DNA from: Ochrobactrum quorumnocens | GTDB taxonomy: Bacteria > Pseudomonadota > Alphaproteobacteria > Rhizobiales > Rhizobiaceae | NCBI RefSeq assembly: GCF_002278035.1 | Contig: NZ_CP022604.1 | Coordinates: 1,364,001 to 1,428,000, forward strand | Length of the DNA: 64,000 nt | Direction: 5' to 3' | The notes under the pieces: model-generated | Seen by the model: only the letters and a program-made list of their open reading frames with translations | Databases searched by the model: none | Told to the model about the DNA's origin: nothing | Shown: positions 53,247-61,917 of the stretch, piece by piece | Layout of the letters: every line of letters begins with the position of its first letter | How positions within the stretch are numbered: the stretch's first letter is position 1 | Made by a program: the position numbers and the translations under genes

Positions 53247-54401
53247 CTACCGCTCGCCTGTGGCGCGCTTACGGATGAAGTTGTTGAAGAGAACGGCAAT
53301 CAGCAGCATTCCGCCGAGGAATACCAGATACCAGTCCTGATCAATGGTCGTGTAAGTCAGGCCGATCAACACCATGCCAAAGATGATCGAGCCAAAGAAC
53401 GCGCCAATGGCGGAGCCGTACCCACCGGTCAGCAGACAGCCACCGATAACCGCAGCAATGATCGCCTCGAATTCTTTCTGAAAACCACGCCGTGCATCCG
53501 TTGATCCTGCGTCCAGCACGGTGAGGATTGCGACCAGTGCAGCAGCCATCGCAGTACACATGAAAAGGATGGTCTTCACGCGGCGGACCGGCACACCGGA
53601 ATTACGCGCAGCCAATGCGTCACCGCCCGATGCAAAAATCCAGTTACCAAAGCGGGTTCGCACCAGAACGTAAGTGGCTAGAAGTGCGATGCCAATAAAC
53701 CAGAGCACTTCGACAGGCACGCCTTTGACAGATGGTTGCCCATTGGGGAATTTAGCAATCAGGTCTTTCTCGGCAAGCCATGCGAACAGGCCCTGAAAAG
53801 CATCGCCCGAAAACAATCCGGCGAGATAGCTGGTGCCGACTGCTTCTTTCACACCGCGCAACTGTGTTGCGCCGCCCGTCGCCCATTTGAGGCCGACCAG
53901 TGAAAGGCCGCGCAGAATAAAGAGAAATGCCAGCGTTACGATGAAGGACGGCAGTCCGGTTTTGAGAACGATCTGCGCATTGATAGCTCCGATAAGAGCC
54001 GCAAATACTAGCGTCAGGATGATCGCGATCACAAGTGGCACCTGCAAGACAACAAGTGCTGCCGCAAATATCAGGCCCGCGAAAGCAATCATCGATCCTA
54101 TGGAAAGATCGAACTCGCCGCCGATCATGAGAAGTGCCGCGGCGACGGCCAGAATGCCGAGCTGTGAAGCAGGTGCCATGAAATTCATGATACCTGCTGC
54201 CGTAAACATCGCTGGATTGGCTGTCGATAGGAAGAAGATCGTGATGAGCACAAGCCCGGACACAGCACCCAATTCAGGCCGGCTCAACATTCGCTGCAGC
54301 GGACTGGCATTCTTCAGCCGTTCGTCATGCTGTGCAGCAGTGATTGCCGGGTCATTTGTGGCTGCCTGAGCGGGCTGCTCTGATGAAGTTGGCTCACTCA
54401 T
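53247..54401 (-). CDS. CUT2-type sugar ABC transporter permease
   Basis: This 384-residue permease of the RbsC/FrcC/XylH group has an N-terminal cytoplasmic stretch (SEPTSSEQPAQAATNDPAIT) and about ten membrane segments. It includes GGEFDLSIGSMIAFAGLIFA, a family signature, and AAVIGGCLLTGGYGSAIGAFFGS. The ATG at 54401 has AAGGAGG six bases upstream, better than the in-frame ATG at 54422. It lies 258 bases after the binding-protein gene, with a hairpin in between. Confidence 0.92.
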   Translation of the reverse strand: MSEPTSSEQPAQAATNDPAITAAQHDERLKNASPLQRMLSRPELGAVSGLVLITIFFLSTANPAMFTAAGIMNFMAPASQLGILAVAAALLMIGGEFDLSIGSMIAFAGLIFAAALVVLQVPLVIAIILTLVFAALIGAINAQIVLKTGLPSFIVTLAFLFILRGLSLVGLKWATGGATQLRGVKEAVGTSYLAGLFSGDAFQGLFAWLAEKDLIAKFPNGQPSVKGVPVEVLWFIGIALLATYVLVRTRFGNWIFASGGDALAARNSGVPVRRVKTILFMCTAMAAALVAILTVLDAGSTDARRGFQKEFEAIIAAVIGGCLLTGGYGSAIGAFFGSIIFGMVLIGLTYTTIDQDWYLVFLGGMLLIAVLFNNFIRKRATGER

Positions 54402-54611
54402 GCTTTCCTCCTTCAAGCGCATCCATGAAAATACGCATTAAAACAATTCGCAAGTGGTCTGCATGATTCAGACATTTGTCCCACGCCTGTATCCAAGAGA
54501 TGCAAATGTCGGATTCTGACCACGAGAGCATCATTTTGATTCAATCTGCGAGATATGCACTCCAGCCCATGCTGTACGACGGCCGCGAGTTTCTGAGAAT
54601 GACTATCCATT

Positions 54612-54633
54612 CCCGCCCATTTTCATGGGCGGG
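54612..54633. other. Hairpin between the binding-protein and permease genes
   Basis: CCCGCCCAT (54612-54620) pairs perfectly with ATGGGCGGG (54625-54633) around TTTC. It lies 27 bases after the binding-protein stop codon and has no U-run. Such hairpins often protect the upstream mRNA, so that more binding protein than permease is made. The role is inferred. Confidence 0.65.
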
Positions 54634-54659
54634 TGAGTTGTTTTGAATTTATGCCTTGT

Positions 54660-55595
54660 TTAGCGGATGCCCTTGGCAGACAGCTCAACGACCTGCTTGG
54701 CCTTGTCCTTAGTGATCAGGTTCGGACCAGAAGGCACGTTGCCACCTGGCATCAGGCCATATTTTGCATTGAGTGCAAGGAATGCGACCGGAAGATATCC
54801 CTGCAGGAACTGTTGCTGATCGATAGCGAAATCCGCTTTGCCGCTTTCAACCGCTTCAAGGAAACCAGCCGACATATCGAAAGTCGCGACGTGAATACCT
54901 TCGCGTCCGCTTTCCGAAGCTGCCTTCACCGCCGGTTCACCAGCAAGTGTCGCGTTGAGGGTCAAGATCGTATCAACAGCCGTATCGGATGCGAGTGCTG
55001 CACGGACCTTGGATTCGTTTTCAGTCGGATCAGCCGAGGTTGGCAGGACGGTCACATCGCCAAAACCTTCTTTGAAACCTGCACAACGCTGATCGAGCGA
55101 GACGTTGCCGACTTCCTGATTGACGCAAATGCCCTTCTTGCCGCCAGCCTTTTTCAGTGCTTCACCGGCAACCTTACCAGCATCGTACTCATCCTGACCC
55201 ACGTGCAGCAACGCGCCGAGTTTCTTGGACGCGTCAGACCCAGAATTCATCGAAATGACCGGAATACCTGCGGCAACCGCACGTTCAATCGACGGCCCAA
55301 GCGCATCCGCGTCAGGGATCGAAACAACAATGCCCTGCGGATTCTGATTGATTGCAGCATCGATCAGCTGCGCCATCTGCACCATGTCGAAGGTTTCAGG
55401 CGCGCGATAATCCACCTTTGCGCCTGTATCTTTCGCAGCTTCAGCAACACCATTTTTTACAACCGACCAAAATGGATCAGATGCCTGACCGTGGCTTACG
55501 ACCACAATGCTGACATCCTGTGCTTGCGCTGCGAAAGACGCAGCCATCAGTGCAACACCAGCAACTGCCGACTTTAAAAGAGATTTCATGTTCAC
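54660..55595 (-). CDS. Periplasmic sugar-binding protein (RbsB/FrcB type)
   Basis: This 311-residue solute-binding protein has a signal peptide, MNMKSLLKSAVAGVALMAASFAAQA, cleaved after AQA. The type-1 periplasmic fold is shown by VVVSHGQASDPFWSVVKNGV, NPQGIVVSIPDADALGPSIE and the hinge-region NQEVGNVSLDQRCAGFKEGF. The ligand is a sugar or polyol, not identified. It is first in the unit with the permease, ATPase and SDR genes, and divergent from a Gfo/Idh/MocA gene. The 261-bp intergenic region between them should hold both promoters. Confidence 0.93.
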   Translation of the reverse strand: MNMKSLLKSAVAGVALMAASFAAQAQDVSIVVVSHGQASDPFWSVVKNGVAEAAKDTGAKVDYRAPETFDMVQMAQLIDAAINQNPQGIVVSIPDADALGPSIERAVAAGIPVISMNSGSDASKKLGALLHVGQDEYDAGKVAGEALKKAGGKKGICVNQEVGNVSLDQRCAGFKEGFGDVTVLPTSADPTENESKVRAALASDTAVDTILTLNATLAGEPAVKAASESGREGIHVATFDMSAGFLEAVESGKADFAIDQQQFLQGYLPVAFLALNAKYGLMPGGNVPSGPNLITKDKAKQVVELSAKGIR

Positions 55596-55856
55596 TCCTC
55601 CCTACCCGGCACTCCCCGCCGGTTTGTTAATTTATCTGTACCTTGATCAAAGCTAATTCCGGGGCTGCCTCCACGCATTTGATCCCGGCAATTTCGATCT
55701 GACCTTCGCTCTTTAATAGAATGAAACATTCATTAGAAATTTCTCGTGGAATTATAATTCCATTTCTGTTAGCTCATGTCAATCACATAAGCTGCTGTCG
55801 AAATACATCCTGAAAAGTAGGAAACCGTTTTCTGAATTTTGCTCTGGGAGGAGAAA

Positions 55857-56972
55857 ATGACTGTTGTAACGGGTCTGATCGGATCGGGCTTCATGGGAAA
55901 GACCCATGCTCTTGCCCTGGCGAATGTAAACCGGATTTTCGACCTTCCCTTAACAGTTGAACTGCACACGTTGGCCGATGTTGATGACAACATAGCCAAC
56001 CGTGCTGCCCGTCAACTCGGCTTTGCGCATTCGACAGGAAACTGGCACAACCTGATCGCCCACCCGGCCATCAATATGGTCGACATCACCACACCAAACC
56101 GCTTTCACAAGGAAATGGCGCTCGCGGCAATTCAAGCTGGTAAGCATGTCTATTGCGAAAAACCTCTCGCGCCCACAGCCGCAGAATGTCTTGAAATGAC
56201 ATTGGCCGCAGAGCGCAAAGGCGTCAAAACCGCTGTCGGCTTCAACTATCTCAAGAACCCAATGATCAAGCTTGCGAAAGACATCATCGACAGTGGTGAA
56301 ATCGGAGAAATCAGAAATTTCCGCGGCATCCACGCCGAAGACTTCATGGCAGATCACCGCATTCCATGGTCCTGGCGGCTTGATCCGGCAGGTGGTGGCG
56401 GCGCACTTGCGGATATAGGCAGTCATATCATTGCAGCCGCGCGCTATCTTGTCGGGCCCATTACCGATGTGATGGGCAAAAGCGTTACCGCGATCGCTGA
56501 ACGCGCCGACCAAGCCAATCCTTCACAAATGAAAGCGGTGGAAGTCGATGACATCTGCCATGCCTTCGTGTCTTTCGAAAACGGCGCGACGGGCACGCTC
56601 GAAGCCAATTGGGTGGCGAGTGGCCGCAAAATGCAGCACGACTTCGAAATATCAGGTTCCAAAGGCTCTATCTACTTCTCGCAGGAACGCTTCAACGAGC
56701 TCGATCTGTTTCTTTTCTCAGACAAAAAGGACCGACAGGGTTTCCGCAAGATTTTCGCCGGACCCGATCATGAACCCTATGGCGCTTTCTGCGTGGCTGG
56801 CGGACACCAGATTGGCTTCAATGATCTAAAGACAATTGAAGTGCGCGACTTTCTGTTGAGCATCGCGGGTCAGAATACCGGCCATGCGGATTTTCGCGAA
56901 GGTTATGAGGTGCAAAAAACCATCGAAGGCATCTATGCTTCCAGCCTCGAACGGCAGTGGAAGACGGTATGA
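55857..56972 (+). CDS. Gfo/Idh/MocA-family NAD(P)-dependent oxidoreductase
   Basis: This 371-residue enzyme starts MTVVTGLIGSGFMGKTHALA. The Rossmann motif GSGFMG lies at residues 9-14, and the family motif EKP (E101-K102-P103, in YCEKPLAPTAAE) includes the catalytic Lys. The ATG at 55857 has GGGAGG six bases upstream. Family members oxidise inositols, glucose or other sugars and their derivatives. It is divergent from the sugar ABC/SDR unit, so two oxidation steps on the imported compound are likely. The 3' end stops one base short of the convergent btuD. Confidence 0.9.
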   Translation: MTVVTGLIGSGFMGKTHALALANVNRIFDLPLTVELHTLADVDDNIANRAARQLGFAHSTGNWHNLIAHPAINMVDITTPNRFHKEMALAAIQAGKHVYCEKPLAPTAAECLEMTLAAERKGVKTAVGFNYLKNPMIKLAKDIIDSGEIGEIRNFRGIHAEDFMADHRIPWSWRLDPAGGGGALADIGSHIIAAARYLVGPITDVMGKSVTAIAERADQANPSQMKAVEVDDICHAFVSFENGATGTLEANWVASGRKMQHDFEISGSKGSIYFSQERFNELDLFLFSDKKDRQGFRKIFAGPDHEPYGAFCVAGGHQIGFNDLKTIEVRDFLLSIAGQNTGHADFREGYEVQKTIEGIYASSLERQWKTV

Positions 56973-56973
56973 A

Positions 56974-57747
56974 CTACCGGAGACGTTTGCGCGTATGTAG
57001 GATGAATTCGCCGTCGATCTTCATCAGTTGCGCGTCAATTCCATAGACATCTCTAAGAAGCGCCGGTGTGAGCACATCCTCCGGCGTGCCATCCGCAATC
57101 AGCCTGCCATCATCAAGCACAATCAGCCGGGTGCAATATTTCGCGGCCAAACCAAGATCGTGAAGTGAGGCAATCACCGTTCTATTCTCTTGAGCAAGTC
57201 CGGCAAACAATTCCATCAGTTCAAGTTGATGTGCCGGATCGAGGCCCGCTACTGGCTCGTCGGCCAGAATGATCGATGTATCCTGTGCCAGCACACGCGC
57301 AATCAAGACCCGCGCTCTTTCCCCGCCCGACAACTCGTTGGCAGGACGAGAGGCAAGCTCAGCCACACCCATGCGTTTCATTGCGGTTTCAACAACGGTT
57401 TCATCAGTGTGGTCAAACCCGGCAAAGGCCGGTTTCAGCGCCGAGCGCCCAAGCGACACCAGCGTTTTGACTGTGACCGGCCAGGCAACATCACGCTCCT
57501 GCGGCAGATAAGCAATGATTTTGGCGCGATCAGCCACCTGCATTCGTCTGAGGTCAGAGCCATCAAGCAGAATGTTACCTGTTGATGACGTCAGCCTCAG
57601 AATCGCACGTAAAAGCGTGGTCTTCCCTGCACCATTCGGACCGATAAGACCAATTAGCTCGCCCTCACCTGCTTCAAACCCAACGGCTTCAAGCACAGGC
57701 TTGCGCCCAAGCGACACATCAAGATTGTCGATGGAGAGAACGCTCAT
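56974..57747 (-). CDS. btuD: Vitamin B12 ABC transporter ATPase BtuD
   Basis: This 257-residue ATPase has Walker A GPNGAGKTT at residues 36-44, Q-loop YLPQERD at 80-86, signature LSGGE at 139-143 and Walker B with D163-E164. It belongs to the FecE/BtuD/HmuV class. The ATG at 57747 overlaps the btuC stop as ATGA, and GGAGG lies eight bases upstream. The longer open frame to 57780 is unlikely. The B12 assignment rests on the operon, since the ATPase alone would also fit siderophore or heme uptake. Confidence 0.88.
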   Translation of the reverse strand: MSVLSIDNLDVSLGRKPVLEAVGFEAGEGELIGLIGPNGAGKTTLLRAILRLTSSTGNILLDGSDLRRMQVADRAKIIAYLPQERDVAWPVTVKTLVSLGRSALKPAFAGFDHTDETVVETAMKRMGVAELASRPANELSGGERARVLIARVLAQDTSIILADEPVAGLDPAHQLELMELFAGLAQENRTVIASLHDLGLAAKYCTRLIVLDDGRLIADGTPEDVLTPALLRDVYGIDAQLMKIDGEFILHTRKRLR

Positions 57748-58745
57748 ACCAGCCGCCTCCGATATTTGAAGACCAGCCAAAGGAAGAAGGGAGCGCCGAT
57801 AATGGCCGTCAGCACACCAAGTTTCAATTCGCGTCCTGGCATGATGATCCTCACCAGCACGTCGGCTGCGAGCAGCAATGCGGCACCGCCAAAGGCACTC
57901 GCAACAAGCAGGCGCGACGGTCGAGCACCGACCAACGGGCGCAGAATATGCGGCACCACTAGCCCAACGAAACCGATAGCACCTGCGACCGCCGTTGATG
58001 CTCCAACTGCAGCGGCGGTTCCAACCACAGCCAAGACCTGAACGCGGGAAAGATTGACGCCCATGCTTGCGGCAGCATCCGAACCCAATGTGAGACTATC
58101 GAGCGCACGGCCCAACGAGAACAACATCACCCAGCCAATCAGAATGAAGGGGGCAGCAAGCCAAACATGGGTCATGGATCGATCAGCAAGTGAGCCGAGC
58201 ATCCAGAATACAATCTCCATCGCGGCAAAAGGATTGGGTGAAAGGTTGAGCGCCAAAGCTGTCATCGCACCCGCAAGGCTGGTCACGGCAACGCCAGCAA
58301 GAATGACGGCAAGTGTTCCCGCATGGCGTCCGGCAAGCGCTTTCACAAGAAAGACCGATGCAAAAGCACCAACTAATGCCAGCAAAGGCAGCGCCAGCGG
58401 GAAAACCTGTGACAGTCCTGTATAAATTGCAATCACCGCACCAAGCGACGCCGAAGAACTCACGCCAAGAAGCCCCGGTTCCGCCAACGGATTACGCAGA
58501 TAACCCTGAAGAGCCGCTCCTGAAAGGCCGAGCGAAGCGCCAATCAGAAGAGCGAGCAAAGCACGTGGCAGACGGATTTCGCGCATAACCAACACGATGA
58601 CATCGCCCTGCCCGGCAAATAGCGCCTGAACACTATCACCAATGCTGATCGATGCCGGTCCAACCAACAGCGAAAGCGCGAACAACACCAGCACCAACAT
58701 GCCAAGTACAAACAGCAGAAGATAAAAGCGACTTGATTCAGTCAC
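57744..58745 (-). CDS. btuC: Vitamin B12 ABC transporter permease BtuC
   Basis: This 333-residue FecCD-family permease has about nine or ten membrane segments. Conserved parts include LRNPLAEPGLLGVSSSASLGA, EIVFWMLGSLADRSM, GVNLSRVQVLAVVGTAAAVG and AIGFVGLVVPHILRPLVG. The start is taken as GTG at 58745, which has GAGG six bases upstream and overlaps the btuF end by only eight bases. The frame is open to 58796, but that would overlap btuF by 59 bases. Confidence 0.88.
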   Translation of the reverse strand: MTESSRFYLLLFVLGMLVLVLFALSLLVGPASISIGDSVQALFAGQGDVIVLVMREIRLPRALLALLIGASLGLSGAALQGYLRNPLAEPGLLGVSSSASLGAVIAIYTGLSQVFPLALPLLALVGAFASVFLVKALAGRHAGTLAVILAGVAVTSLAGAMTALALNLSPNPFAAMEIVFWMLGSLADRSMTHVWLAAPFILIGWVMLFSLGRALDSLTLGSDAAASMGVNLSRVQVLAVVGTAAAVGASTAVAGAIGFVGLVVPHILRPLVGARPSRLLVASAFGGAALLLAADVLVRIIMPGRELKLGVLTAIIGAPFFLWLVFKYRRRLV

Positions 58746-59577
58746 GCGCAGCCTCCGCGAGTTTCGCCACAGCCTCAACGCTGAACGGCCCGCCACACAC
58801 TGTCAGATTATCGTTGAGTGCCACTGTTCGTGTATATCCTTCCAGCGCGCGCAATGCGGGATGCTCGAAATTCTCGAAAGCCAGAGCTGGTGGTCGACCG
58901 CGTGATCCGCGCACCAGAATATCAGGCTTTTCCATAATCAGCATTTCGAGCGGCAGCATAGCCGAGCCGCGAACACCGGCTTTGTCGGCGATATTGTCAA
59001 GTCCGGCCAGACGGATCGCCTCATCAATCAGCGTACCGCGCCCTGACGTATAGCTGTTTGCATAATAAAGCGCGACGGTGCGCTTATGTTCGGGCCGTTT
59101 GATTACTGAGAGTGCCGCGTCCATCGCAGCAATTTGTTGATCTGCTTCTTCTTTGCGCCCCAACAATTCACCCATTCGCTTCATATGTGCCCTGATATCT
59201 TCAAAGGAACGTGCAGGCGCAAACTCCTCAACCCGCACGCCGAGTTCACGCAGCAGTCCAACTGTAGCCCGCGAAGAGAACGTGCCTGCCAGCACCAGAT
59301 CAGGCTTCATGAGAAAGACCTCTTCCGCCTGTCCATGATTAATCGGAAGCTGCTTTGCCTTCTCGATCATCACCGACAAAAGCGGGTCTCGCGACAAGTA
59401 TGAAACCGACTGCAACTGCGTGCGATCAGCCAGCAGCAACGCCAGCTGATCGGTACAGACATTGATCGATACCACCCGCTTAGGGATTTCCTGCGCTTGC
59501 GCTGAATGAAACACAGCGAGAAACAGGCATGCCGCAAGGCAAAGCCTGATTTTCCATAATCCTTGCTGCAGTTTCAT
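58738..59577 (-). CDS. btuF: Periplasmic cobalamin-binding protein BtuF
   Basis: This 279-residue class III solute-binding protein has a signal peptide ending SAQAQ. It has KRVVSINVCTDQLALLLADR, a typical first strand of BtuF/FepB proteins, then LVLAGTFSSRATVGLLRELG and YYANSYTSGRGTLIDEAIRL. It lies 13 bases after btuB and overlaps btuC. With the riboswitch-headed btuB it is best read as a B12 or corrinoid binder. Iron-siderophore binding is the alternative. Confidence 0.88.
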   Translation of the reverse strand: MKLQQGLWKIRLCLAACLFLAVFHSAQAQEIPKRVVSINVCTDQLALLLADRTQLQSVSYLSRDPLLSVMIEKAKQLPINHGQAEEVFLMKPDLVLAGTFSSRATVGLLRELGVRVEEFAPARSFEDIRAHMKRMGELLGRKEEADQQIAAMDAALSVIKRPEHKRTVALYYANSYTSGRGTLIDEAIRLAGLDNIADKAGVRGSAMLPLEMLIMEKPDILVRGSRGRPPALAFENFEHPALRALEGYTRTVALNDNLTVCGGPFSVEAVAKLAEAARD

Positions 59578-59590
59578 ACTGTGCGTCTCA

Positions 59591-61456
59591 TCAGAAATTC
59601 CGCGTCAGCCCGACATTGAAGCTGCGCCCCGGCGCATTATAGCCAGAGGTGGTCTGGTAATCCTTGTCGAAAATATTCTCCACAGAGAGTTTGAGCTGAG
59701 ATTGTTTGTCGATTTCATACAACGCGATGAAGTCAGCCGTCACATAAGGATCAAGCTTGTTGGTATTCGCAGCACTGGTATAGCGCGAGCCGCCGTAACG
59801 CATCCTTGCGGTCAGATCGAGCTTCTCAATCGGCTTGAAGTTCACCTCCGCCGTCGCTTTCACCCGTTCGCGATAGGCCAGATCATTATCGGTATCTTCA
59901 TCTAACGGACGTTTCAGATCGATGGAGCCTTTAAAGCCCCAGCTATCATTAAAGCGATGGGTAAGTGTCGCGTCAAAACCCGTAACCTGCGCCCGCGCAA
60001 TATTATAGGGCAGATAGGAAGGTGCTGTGCTTAAGATCGCATCGCGCAGCCATGTTTGATAAAAAGCCATATCAAGGCTTGTGTTGGCGCTGGCCTGCCA
60101 GTTGAGGCCAATCTCGTAGGAGCGCGATTTTTCCGGTTGCAAATCGGCATTGGCAAAGCCGGGATAATAAAGCTCATTGAAGGTAGGAGCACGGAAGCCC
60201 GTTCCAAACGACGAACGCAACACGAGATCAGGCAGGATTTCGTAACTCCCACCGAGATTATACGTCACAACGTCGCCAAACTGCTCATTGTAGTCATAGC
60301 GCACGCCGCCATCAAAACGCAGCGCATCATATTCAAGCGAATATTGGCCGAACACCGCTGCCAGATTGCGGCTTGTCTCGGCATAAGCAGTCGTTGCATC
60401 CACCTCTTCGCGATAAGCCTCAACACCACCCGTCACCACATGCGAGACATTACCGGTATCGAACTGCTTTTCTGTGGAGGCAAATACCCCATAGCGTTTT
60501 GTTTCAAAGCGGTCTGAGCCACTGACGCCCTTGCGGAAATTCCTACTGTGATCGAGGCCTGAGCTGAATTCAATCGTCGAGGACCAGTCTGAACTGTGAT
60601 CGACCCGCGCGCCAAGCTTGCCGCTAAAGGCGGTTGTGTAAGCTTCGTTGGCCGACGGCGCTTTTGCATCATATTGATTGCGTCCTCGGCTCAGAAGACC
60701 ATCGGCATAAATCTTGCCCCAGTCAAAATCCTTCGACAGCGCGAAGTTGAACGATCCCTGCAGGAAACCATCGCGATCAGGCTCATAACCAAAAGCTTCG
60801 GGAGTCGTGAAATTATAGCCCTGCGTGCCGGTCACTGCCGCACCAAAGGCATAATCGATACCATCTTTGCTGCGCCCTTGCAGAGAGCCGGATACATAAC
60901 CGCCCCATGGGTGCGTTACACCTGTTGTCACGCTTCCGCAGAAAGAGCGCTCGCCACACGCTCCGCCCTGCTTGGTGATAATGTTGATGACGCCGCCCAT
61001 CGCATCGGCACCGTATTGCGAGGAATGCGCGCCTTTGGCGATCTCGATACGATCAATTGAGCTCAACGGAATATTGGAAAGCGCAGTCGCCCCGGTGGTC
61101 GCCGAAGCTGTTCGCACGCCATTCACCAGAACGACTGTCTGTTTCGATGACATGCCCCGAATATAGAGATTGGAAGACGATCCCTGTCCGCCATTTGCGG
61201 TGATCGAAATGCCCGGATAATATTGCAGCAGCGATTGGAGATCCGGTGAAGCAGAGCGCTCAATCTCGGCCTTATCAATCACCGTGACGGAAGACGTTGA
61301 ACGCTGCAACGATGTCGCGCGGCGCAGCGGCGTTACAACAATCATGTCAAGCACGACGCCATCCTGTGCATTTAAGTTTGTCTGTGCGATAGCATCCAAC
61401 GGCACCGCCACCAGAATGGTCGATGCGAGATATGCAGATAATTGGAGAATATGCAT
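59591..61456 (-). CDS. btuB: TonB-dependent cobalamin receptor BtuB
   Basis: This 621-residue outer-membrane receptor has a signal peptide (MHILQLSAYLASTILVAVPL...AIAQ) and a TonB box region (MIVVTPLRR). The plug domain contains NLYIRGMSSKQTVVLVNGVR and AKGAHSSQYGADAMGGVINI. A beta-barrel ends in GYNAPGRSFNVGLTRNF with the terminal aromatic residue. The length and plug are close to E. coli BtuB. AGGAAG precedes the ATG. It is the first gene of the B12 uptake operon and lies directly downstream of a cobalamin riboswitch, which makes the substrate assignment firm. Confidence 0.95.
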   Translation of the reverse strand: MHILQLSAYLASTILVAVPLDAIAQTNLNAQDGVVLDMIVVTPLRRATSLQRSTSSVTVIDKAEIERSASPDLQSLLQYYPGISITANGGQGSSSNLYIRGMSSKQTVVLVNGVRTASATTGATALSNIPLSSIDRIEIAKGAHSSQYGADAMGGVINIITKQGGACGERSFCGSVTTGVTHPWGGYVSGSLQGRSKDGIDYAFGAAVTGTQGYNFTTPEAFGYEPDRDGFLQGSFNFALSKDFDWGKIYADGLLSRGRNQYDAKAPSANEAYTTAFSGKLGARVDHSSDWSSTIEFSSGLDHSRNFRKGVSGSDRFETKRYGVFASTEKQFDTGNVSHVVTGGVEAYREEVDATTAYAETSRNLAAVFGQYSLEYDALRFDGGVRYDYNEQFGDVVTYNLGGSYEILPDLVLRSSFGTGFRAPTFNELYYPGFANADLQPEKSRSYEIGLNWQASANTSLDMAFYQTWLRDAILSTAPSYLPYNIARAQVTGFDATLTHRFNDSWGFKGSIDLKRPLDEDTDNDLAYRERVKATAEVNFKPIEKLDLTARMRYGGSRYTSAANTNKLDPYVTADFIALYEIDKQSQLKLSVENIFDKDYQTTSGYNAPGRSFNVGLTRNF

Positions 61457-61611
61457 TAATTTCTACTTCCTGCGCGCAAGCTTTGCTTCACCGCAGGTGT
61501 CAGAAATCAGGGCGCAAGCTCCCTGTCTTTGTCCCACGGCAACATTTCACAATGTCACCGCTACGGACGGCCGCGACTGAACACCCCTCGTGTCAGCCAT
61601 GGGTGACTGGA

Positions 61612-61808
61612 TACGGCAGGTCTCCTGACTTCCGGGTCTTCATCGGTCCTCCGCCTTCCCGAACACGAATGCTCAGTGGCTATAATCGTAAGATACGATC
61701 ATAGGAGGATGACTCTCCGGTTACAGTTGCGGGGGCAGTCTCGGCATCAGCAATTTAATGCTTCACCGTGTTCCCTTTTCATCCACCCTCTCGGGCAGAA
61801 CCGTTTCC
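61612..61808 (-). ncRNA. Cobalamin (B12) riboswitch upstream of btuB
   Basis: On the minus strand, AAAAGGGAACACGGTG (about 61766-61781), GCCCCCGCAACTGTAACC, TCGGGAAGG and the B12 box GAAGTCAGGAGACCTGCCG (61614-61632) occur in the right order. Between it and btuB are about 155 bases with a CAGGG/CCCTG hairpin and a GC-rich hairpin, suitable for an expression platform. High B12 should repress the btuBFCD operon. Confidence 0.95.
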
Positions 61809-61862
61809 TGAAGCGAGCGATAGCAAGGGGAAGGAAGATTATCAACTGCAACAATGTGCCCC

Positions 61863-61896
61863 ATCTGAATCACATTCAGAACGAAGTGATTCAGAT
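61863..61896. repeat. 11-bp inverted repeat upstream of the btuB riboswitch
   Basis: ATCTGAATCAC (61863-61873) and GTGATTCAGAT (61886-61896) are perfect inverted copies around 12 bases. The dyad lies just beyond the ABC-2 permease stop codon and upstream of the riboswitch. It may be a terminator-like element for the permease gene or a regulator site for btuB. It is not followed by a U-run. Confidence 0.6.
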
Positions 61897-61917
61897 TGTT
61901 GAATTGCAAAGGTTTTC

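Noticed and set aside
54633..55577. 314-codon frame antisense to the sugar-binding protein gene
   Set aside because: The opposite strand encodes a clear solute-binding protein with a signal peptide. The antisense frame has a Cys/Arg-rich, non-natural composition.
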